Positions 56,836 to 64,000 of a DNA stretch of 64,000 nucleotides are shown here, piece after piece; within the stretch, counting starts at the first letter, position 1, and each line of letters opens with the position of its first letter. The notes beneath the pieces are model-generated. The model was not told the origin of the DNA. It made no database searches and saw only the letters and a program-made list of their open reading frames with translations. Both the position numbers and the translations under genes were made by a program. The DNA is from Bolinopsis microptera. Taxonomy: Eukaryota; Ctenophora; Tentaculata; Lobata; Bolinopsidae. The stretch covers positions 4,505,096-4,569,095 of the forward strand of contig NC_087080.1 in NCBI RefSeq assembly GCF_026151205.1, given 5' to 3'.

Positions 56836-59800
56836 ATCTCGTTAGCTTTTCGTGTTAAAAGCGATTTCTCAACGGTTATCACCTCTCTAGATGAATCTTA
56901 AAACATTTGGACTTCATTGCATTTTTGAAATAAATGCAATGAGGGCGTTTTCGGCCACACCCTTTTTCAGTGTTTCGCGGTCACTCGAATTTTTGTATTT
57001 CGGCTCAGGAAGGTCTTAAAGACTATTCCGATACACCAAAATGTGCCTAATAGCCCCATTTATATACAACTTATGAAGCAACTTATACCTTAAAATGCTT
57101 CGTTTCGGAAATATGGCCGAAAAATGGTTTTTGGCTTGACACAGTTCATAATTTCCGTGATTTTTGGCAGCCTAGGAAGGTCGTAGAGACTATTCTGATA
57201 CACTAAAATGTACATAATGGCCACATTTATATACAACTTATGAAGCAACATATACCCTAAAAGGCTTACTTTCGGAAATGTGGCTGAAAAACGGATTTTT
57301 GCCGAACGAACAATGACAGTATTCACAAATAGGCTATTGGGCTGTTAACTAGAAAGGTCTTAAAGACTCATGAGCAACATAACATTTGTCACAAGATGTA
57401 AGATGACTCACTTTGTGTTCAGAAACACCTACAAAAATTGGAGAATGGTCTACTTTATTGGGCATCTCTCTTAATGGCCCAGGACAGCAGCATATTTGTG
57501 TCTTACGAAAGGGCAATTTTTAAAATTACGGTTTCTTAAGGTCAAAGGATCGGCTGCTAACAGCAAATTGTTCCCAATTGCCGACTCATGCACATCATAT
57601 ACCCAAAAATGCTCACTTTAGGAGTCATTAGTAAATAACTACTACATGATTTGTGACAACTCCAACAATTTTTCCTTGGCACCAACTTAAATAAAATGTG
57701 TTGACCAAAATTCAACTTCAAACTTTTTATTTATTCATGCCATGAAACCATGATATATGTACCAAGAATACCGGACCTTAAATAAATCGGCACTGGATCC
57801 GGGCCAGATTGTTCCTTGACCGCTGACCAGTACCCCACTTTATAATTATGATCGATTTCGCTGCCTCGACCAATATTGATCTGTAATCGACCTGGATTGA
57901 GATCTGTTGGCCGCAGTTTAATTTAGCTAATTTCCTATAATACCGCAGTGGTTTGGTTCCCACTTCAGAATGACGCCATATTCTTTTTTTCAGTCGCATA
58001 GATTTTCCCATCGTATGATAATGCATGTCATTCCCTCGTTTTTTAATCAAGTGGTGACTGGCTAGTTCTTCTGTTATTACAGCTGTGAGCTGCCTCGAGA
58101 TCTTATCTGGGGCATGGGCACTAATACTAGAACATTAGAACTGTAATTCTAGAACCTTAGATTAAGGTTACTTGGAAGAATAGCATTAGCAGGGTTCGAG
58201 ATTTGACTGAGGGCATTCAGGTAACATACCAGGTTCATGTCACCAGTTGAACTTGAGGTGAATCTTAGTTTCGGCATGCAATGTCTAATAAGTTATAAGC
58301 TTATAGTAGGATCACGGGGTTTATATTATAGAAGGTCTCAAGATGCTGATTTAGCTATTTAGGTTTCACATGTGACATTTTTCCAGCTTTGGGTAAAGTG
58401 GATTTTAGATAGGGGAGGGGGTCTAAATGACCAAAATCTGAACGATCTCTTACTTACGGGGCACTACGGGACAAGGGACGGATATCGGGCCCAATAGCTG
58501 TTTTTTAATGAGAGGCTGGGGTATGGACCTAGATGGTCAACGTGAGGATAGCATGAGGATTCAGGATGCTCTGCCTGCCTTTCATGGGGTCTTGCAACCC
58601 CGAAAGCTGGTATATCTTATCTAAATTAACCTTGGTTACATCCCGTGCTGTTTTGAATATATAATTAGATTTATAGGTCCAATATCAAGCAAAAAAGTCT
58701 GATCTCCGGTACTGATGTTACACTTACATGATCTCCGACGCGAGGATCTCCGAAGTCCGATCTTAAAGTTGGATCTCAGAGCCAAAAAGAGGAACCTAAG
58801 CCTTGGTTCCTCTCTTTGAGAGTCAAACAGGAAATTCGGTGTTATCAACTCAAACTCGGATTCGTAGCACAATTGAAAAACCAAAGAATAAAAATCTTAA
58901 TGAATTTCCCGACATCCTAAAATTAATATCAGGTCGTATTCGATTCAGTGGCCCAAACTCCAGTAGGTTACAAGACTTAAGTTCAAGTCGAGGAACATTT
59001 TGATTAAGCATTATCCTTGTCTAGTTGGAGTTTTCGCATATCATGCAGTAGTAAAATCTACTAATCACTCCTAAACTGAGCGTTTTAGAGTCGAATCTCG
59101 AACCCTGCCATTCAGCCAAGTAATCTTAATCTGAAGTTCAAGAATTACAGTTCTAATGTTCTAGTACTAATGTGTTAGTGCCCTAGATAAGATCTCGAGG
59201 CAGCTGTAATAACAAAAAACTAGCTATAAGTAATCACTTGATTAAAAAACGAGGGAATGACCACATTATCATACGATGGGAAAATCTATGCGAACCAAAC
59301 CACTGCGGTATTACTATTATGGTAAATGAGCTAAATTAAACTGCAGCCAACAGATCTCAATCCAGCGATTACAGACCAATATTGGTCGAGGCAGTGAAGT
59401 CAATTATAATTATAAAGTGGGGTCCGGATCCAGTGCCGAATTATCTTAGGTCCGGTATTCTAAGAGTCTTAGTACATATCATGGTTTGATGGAATGAATA
59501 AATTAAAAGTTGAATTTTTGTCATTACATTTTGGCTAAATTGGTGCCAATGAAAAATTGTTGGAGTTTTCACAAATCATGCAGTAGTTAAACTTATTTAC
59601 TAATCACTCCTAAAGTGAACGTTTTTGAGTATATGATGTTCATGAGTCGGCAATTGCAAACAATTTGCTGTTAGCAACTGACCCTTTGACCTTTACTTTG
59701 ACCTTTACTAAAGAAACCGTAATTTTGAAAAATTACCCTTTCGTAAGACACAAGTATGCTGCTGGCCTGCCCATTATGAGAGATGCCCAATAAAGTAGAT

Positions 59801-60416
59801 CATTCTCCAATTTTTGTGGGTGTTTCTGGACACAAAGTGAGTAATCTTACATCTTGTGACAAATGTTATGTTGCTCATGAGTCTTTAAGACCTTTGTAGT
59901 TAACAGTCCAATAGCCCATTTGTGAATACTGTCATTGTTCGCTAGGCAAAAATCCGTTTTTCAGCCACGTTTCCGAAAATAAGCCTTTTAGGGTATATGT
60001 TGCTTCATAAGTTGTATATAAATGTGGCCATTATGTACATTTCAGTGTATCAGAATAGTCTCTACAACCTTCCTAGGCGGAAATGCCAAAAATCACGGAA
60101 ATTATGAACTGCGTCAAGCCAAAAACCGTTTTTCGGCCATATTTCCGAAACGAAGCATTTTAAGGTATAAGTTGCTTCATAAGTTGTATATAAATGGTGC
60201 TATTAGGCACATTTTGGTGTATCGGAATAGTCTTTAAGACCTTCCTGGGCCGAAATACAAAATTCGAGTGACCGCGAAACACTGAAAAAGGGTGTGGCCG
60301 AAAACGCCCTCATTGCATTTATTTCAAAAATGCAATGAAGTCCAAATGTTTTAAGAATCATCTAGAGAGGTGATAACCGTTGAGAAATCGCTTTTAACAC
60401 GAAAAGCTAACGAGAT
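56836..60416. mobile_element. 3.6-kb giant inverted repeat (foldback element)
   Basis: The left arm (56836 to about 58215) is the reverse complement of the right arm (about 59085 to 60416), diverged by scattered substitutions and small indels. The outer ends ATCTCGTTAGCTTTTCGTG (56836) and CACGAAAAGCTAACGAGAT (to 60416) match exactly. Each arm contains a 167-base tandem pair (AAGGTCTTAAAGACTATTCC at about 57011 and a variant at about 57178), duplicated before the inversion formed. The ~870-base centre is mostly unique, with a smaller inverted repeat (GAGGAACCTAAGCCTTGGTT region, about 58790). No long ORF. The structure could be a non-autonomous foldback or Tc1/MuDR-like element, or an inverted duplication; no target duplication was found. 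Transcription would give a 1.3-kb dsRNA hairpin. Confidence 0.88.
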
Positions 60417-61734
60417 TCCGTTTCGTCCCAGACTATAATTAAGTTACAAGCTCAGTTTCATTCTAATGTCTTAATGTGACTGATGATTAACCAAATTATC
60501 GTCAATAATTAAGATATAACGTAACCATGACTACCATGTCACTTGACGTATGACTCCAATGCCAGACCTGTTCAGTTGCAACAACACTGAAATTAATCAT
60601 ATGGATGATTTTCAAATTATAAAATTATAAATTGTAATCATCAATATTATCATTAATTAGTAGGTTCGAGAGGAAATGGGATGATTTCTATATTATTATA
60701 TTGTGGAAGTGAGGCGGTTACCATGGTGAGGCGGTTACCATTGTGATGAATAACATACCAGTCTGTGAGTCGTAGATTAAGTTTCCGAAACAATCTGATT
60801 TAAAATCAATATTGCCAAATAATTAATTAATTAGCGACAATTAGTGACAATTAGTTAGACAATTACTAAAGATAACACACTTTGCAGGGTTAAACACACT
60901 TCCCGCGGAGAATAGAAAAGTCACAGTGAAAAATTATGTGCTAATATGTTCGCGCCAGGCTTGTATAAAACCTTTCTCGCGAAGCTGATGCGAATTAACT
61001 AATTAAATTAATTAAATAATTAAATAAACTCAAAGATGAAAGAGCTACTCTGAATCTGCACCGCTACGTAATTTCACTTTTATGAAGTCAATCATTTAAT
61101 CTCCAATTTCTCGCTATGATCCAAATCCCAAATTATGCGTCAACTTGAGAACTTAATAACATTTGTTTCTGAGTGTAATATGTTTATTTCATTTAAGTAA
61201 TCCACCAAGCGTAGTACAGTGAATTTATTGTTTTCGTTCTGTTTACTCGACACACCAGGTGACAAGGATCACTCGGCTACAATCCAGATATAACCATATA
61301 AGGTAATGTTACCATGGTAACACTACCATATATGGTAACACTAGATGGATCAGGATTCAGGAACGGACAGCCTGAGTTGTGCGAGTTTAACTTTTAAAGA
61401 ACTATAACCACCACTTGAGTTTTCAGGGCTCACAGTTTTAATAGACGTAGTCTGGAAGTTAACACCTGATTAACCCTGATAAGTCTCCACAGTTGCCATA
61501 GTAACACTACCACACTTCTCCCTTGCTCTCATTAACTTTCCTCCTTAAATCTGTCACAATTGTGACAGTGTCTAACAGGTGTGTCAGATGATGATGATGA
61601 AGTGAGGTGGTTACCATGGTGACGAGGAGCTAAACTCCCTATAATACTCTCAGCTCACTCTCAAACCGAAACAAACCTTTTATTAAACCCTGTGGGAGCC
61701 AGCAGCTCATATCCAGGTCCCTGGTTCTCTAACT
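60417..61734. other. Intergenic with X-box motifs
   Basis: No gene seen. GTTACCATGG occurs at about 60717 and 61613 with altered right halves; two perfect X-boxes are listed separately. ATTAATTAA-rich tracts are at about 60820-61020. Confidence 0.4.
61308..61505. promoter_or_regulatory. Two perfect X-box motifs
   Basis: GTTACCATGGTAAC at 61308-61321 (a perfect palindrome) and GTTGCCATAGTAAC at 61492-61505; both fit GTNRCC-NN-RGYAAC. An ACCATATATGGT palindrome lies beside the first (61325-61336). They are 0.5-0.7 kb before a small ORF. Confidence 0.45.
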
Positions 61735-62030
61735 CCTGATTGGTTGTTGACTGAAATACTCGTATCTGATTGGTTGTTGACTGGAATACCAACTCCTGAT
61801 TGGCTGTTTGCCACGAAACCAGGGTTGGTTGGTCAGCACGTGTGGTGGTGACTGTTGCAGTAGTGGGGTGATTGTTTGTTAGAACATGTTGTTAATTGTT
61901 TAGTTTAACCTGCCCCAGCTGCGTGTCCCTTGTCACTCACCCCTAAACTCATCACGAGACCACTCTTCTGCGCGCTGATTGGTCCGTTCTTTTGTCACGT
62001 GATCCTGTTCTGTGCGCTGATTGGTCCGTT
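61735..62030 (+). promoter_or_regulatory. Inverted-CCAAT and E-box cluster
   Basis: Five CTGATTGG boxes (ATTGG at 61739, 61769, 61799, 61978 and 62020) with CACGTG at 61837 and 61996. The first three are exactly 30 bases apart, and GCGCTGATTGGTCCGTTC is repeated 42 bases apart at the right end. NF-Y and bHLH sites in this density are typical of a vertebrate-style proximal promoter; a transcript starting near 62030 is inferred. Confidence 0.45.
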
Positions 62031-62033
62031 CAG

Positions 62034-62195
62034 ATGTTCTGGAATGTTTTATTGGCGGGTGTGTCCCTTGTAGCAACACTCTATCAGGGGGTTGTTCCTT
62101 CAGCGCACCCTCTTTTACCTTTCGTTATCCTCGTGGGAATACTACTACTAGTTGCGGAGAGCCGGAACACTACAATAACACTAGAAAACTACTAG
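62034..62195 (+). CDS. Small predicted membrane protein or first exon
   Basis: ATG at 62034, TAG at 62193-62195, 53 residues. Two hydrophobic stretches (about residues 4-20, VLLAGVSLVATLYQG region, and about 28-41, PFVILVGILLLVA) could span the membrane; the C-terminus is polar. It directly follows a CCAAT/E-box cluster, which supports transcription. The family is not recognised. It could instead be the first exon of a longer gene, since a GTGTG|GTGAAA donor-like site lies at about 62220, or a chance ORF. Confidence 0.25.
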   Translation: MFWNVLLAGVSLVATLYQGVVPSAHPLLPFVILVGILLLVAESRNTTITLENY

Positions 62196-62709
62196 TTACC
62201 ACACCAGGGTGCCCGCGTGTGGTGAAACGTGCAGGAAGTGTCAAAGTGCCAGATTAACGGTCCCAGATGTCAACTAATCCGAACTACATGGCCTACAAGG
62301 TTCTTCCGTCATTTCACATTATATACAACTTGTTTTTAGAACTTTTGTAATATTACAGAGCTTGTTTTTACAACTTTAGTTAATGAATTAAGTTGCACTG
62401 GACAATAAGTCTGAGTCTAACAGAGCGCCTTGTTTTTCATCTTTTGTGATTACTAACTTTTCTTGTAGAAATACTTTAAAAACTCATGCGTATTAAGGGG
62501 GTTTAACCACAGTTTAACTCCGAGTTAAACGATAAAATCTGTTTTCAAGGTCGCTTGAAGCCCGTTGATATGCCATTGTGGGCTTATATACTTTTTTATC
62601 ATCAGACTTCCTGCCCTTGTATTGACACTGACTACTGGGACCTGCTTAATAAAACCAGGTCACTCCTGACTCGAACCTGACTTGTAAAGGCCAACTCCTT
62701 CCTTGCACT
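62196..62709. other. Intergenic, no feature seen
   Basis: No exon or repeat beyond the start of the minisatellite at the right edge. Confidence 0.4.
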
Positions 62710-63755
62710 AACCCTGACTACCCCTGGTAACCCTGACTACCCCTCGTAACCGGGGTAACCCTTGTAACCGGGGTAACCCTGACTACCCCTCGTAACCGGG
62801 GTAACCCTCGTAACTGGGGTTACCCTGACTACCCCTCGTAACCGGGGTAACCCTCGTAACCGGGGTAACCCTGACTACCCCTCGTAACCGGGGTAACCCT
62901 GACTACCCCTCGTAACCGGGGTAACCCTTGTAACCGGGGTAACCCTGACTACCCCTCGTAACCGGGGTAACCCTGACTACCCCTCGTAACTGGGGTAACC
63001 CCGACTACCCCTCGTAACCGGGGTAACCCTGACTACCCCTCGTAACCGGGGTAACCCTGACTACCCCTCGTAACTGGGGTAACCCTGACCACCCCTCGTA
63101 ACCGGGGTAACCCTGACCACCCCTCGTAACCGGGGTAACCCTGACTACCCCTCGTAACCGGGGTAACCCTGACCACCCCTCGTAACCGGGGTAACCCTGA
63201 CTACCCCTCGTAACCGGGGTAACCCCGACTACCCCTCGTAACCGGGGTAACCCCGACTACCCCTCGTAACCGGGGTAACCCTGACCACCCCTCGTAACCG
63301 GGGTAATCCTGACTACCCCTCGTAACCGGGGTAACCCTGATTACACCTCGTAACCGCGGTAACCCTGACTACCCCTCGTAACTGGGATAAGACTGACTAC
63401 CCCTCGTAACCCTGACTAGTGACTACCCCTCGTAACTGGGGTAACCCTGACTACCCCTCGTAACTGGGGTAACCCTGACTACCCCTCGTAACCCTGACTA
63501 CCCCTCGTAACCGGGGTAACCCTGACTACCCCTCGTAACCGGGGTAACCCTGACTACCCCTCGTAACCGGGGTAACCCTGACTACCCCTCGTAACCGGGG
63601 TAACCCTGACTACCCCTCGTAACCGGGGTAACCCTGACTACCCCTCGTAACCGGGGTAACCCTGACTACCCCTCGTAACCGGGGTAACCCTGACCACCCC
63701 TCGTAACCAGGGTAACCCTGATTACCCCTCGTAACCACGGTAACCTTGACTACCC
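62710..63755. repeat. 28-base minisatellite with an X-box in each unit
   Basis: About 36 units of 28 bases, made of GTAACCGGGGTAAC followed by CCTGACTACCCCTC. A few units are shorter, lacking the first half. The 14-base part fits the RFX consensus GTNRCC-NN-RGYAAC exactly in most units; common variants are GTAACTGGGGTAAC and GTAACCGGGGTAAT. The period is not a multiple of three, so no frame stays open. Confidence 0.95.
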
Positions 63756-64000
63756 GTTGTAACTCTTTCTGAAGAATATCACTAGGTTTGGTAGCACTTG
63801 GGAGCAGGTATATCAGGCTGTTACAACCTGACTTATTAACACATTTTATAAGTGCTTCTATACCATTAGTACTGATTCTTTGTTTGTTTGATGATTTCCA
63901 GTTATTTGAATATTCCTGTTGGCTACAATGTTACCAGGAAATATCCCCGAAAGGTTGTGATAATTGTACGTGTGTTTTGTGGACATATTATTTAACGCCT
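63756..64000. other. No feature seen
   Basis: The last 245 bases hold no recognisable gene or repeat. Confidence 0.4.

Noticed and set aside
58175-59115. GGGTTCGAGA-like boxes that resemble a tRNA B box
   Set aside because: No A box, acceptor stem or cloverleaf at the right spacing; the sequence is part of the giant inverted repeat.

Overview
The window looks like nuclear DNA from an early-branching animal. It is AT-rich with interrupted genes, GT-AG introns of about 90-350 bases, long gene-poor spacers, and many minisatellites and small transposons. The recognisable proteins are metazoan: a DEG/ENaC channel, a homeodomain protein, an ShK-type secreted peptide, a pentraxin-like domain and an SV2/SVOP-like MFS transporter. 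LINEs of the RTE and CR1/Jockey-like kinds also occur. A ctenophore or cnidarian would fit best, but nothing here settles the phylum.

Layout. 0-5 kb: a broken pentraxin-domain gene and short tandem repeats, then a complete hAT-type MITE with its target-site duplication (5.1 kb). 6.6-7.2 kb: a two-exon ShK peptide gene. 8.6-10.4 kb: a complete three-exon MFS transporter (minus strand); a decayed paralogue lies at 15.2-15.7 kb, and a related 3'-flank segment at 15.8-16.1 kb. 11-15.3 kb: four foldback or inverted-repeat elements, one with arms built from a 10-base tandem repeat. 16.5-17.6 kb: the 3' end of a LINE. 18-19.7 kb: a DEG/ENaC channel with one frameshift just before TM2, followed 15 bases after its stop by a solo LTR (19.7-20.7 kb). 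A second, oppositely oriented relative of that LTR lies at 25.9-26.9 kb inside a 15-base minisatellite. 23.8-25.2 kb: an unrecognised multi-exon gene with a tandemly duplicated splice-donor region. 30.2-31 kb: a divergent homeobox gene (minus). 37.6-38 kb and 40.0-40.7 kb: two weaker multi-exon models. 44-47 kb: an RTE-type LINE with an uninterrupted endonuclease/RT frame. 47-56 kb: gene-poor DNA with X-box-like palindromes. 56.8-60.4 kb: a 3.6-kb giant inverted repeat. 61.7-62.2 kb: a CCAAT/E-box cluster before a small membrane-protein ORF. 62.7-63.8 kb: a 28-base minisatellite.

No pathway or operon-like cooperation can be read from these genes; they look like independent neighbours. The most unusual theme is regulatory-like sequence. 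Palindromes matching the RFX X-box consensus GTNRCC-NN-RGYAAC are scattered from about 29 kb onward, and the same motif sits once per unit in the terminal 28-base minisatellite. There is also a tandem array of perfect CACGTG E-boxes at 36 kb. The other striking theme is inverted-repeat structure at many scales, from 20-base GC hairpins to the 3.6-kb palindrome. No tRNA, rRNA or CRISPR array was recognised.
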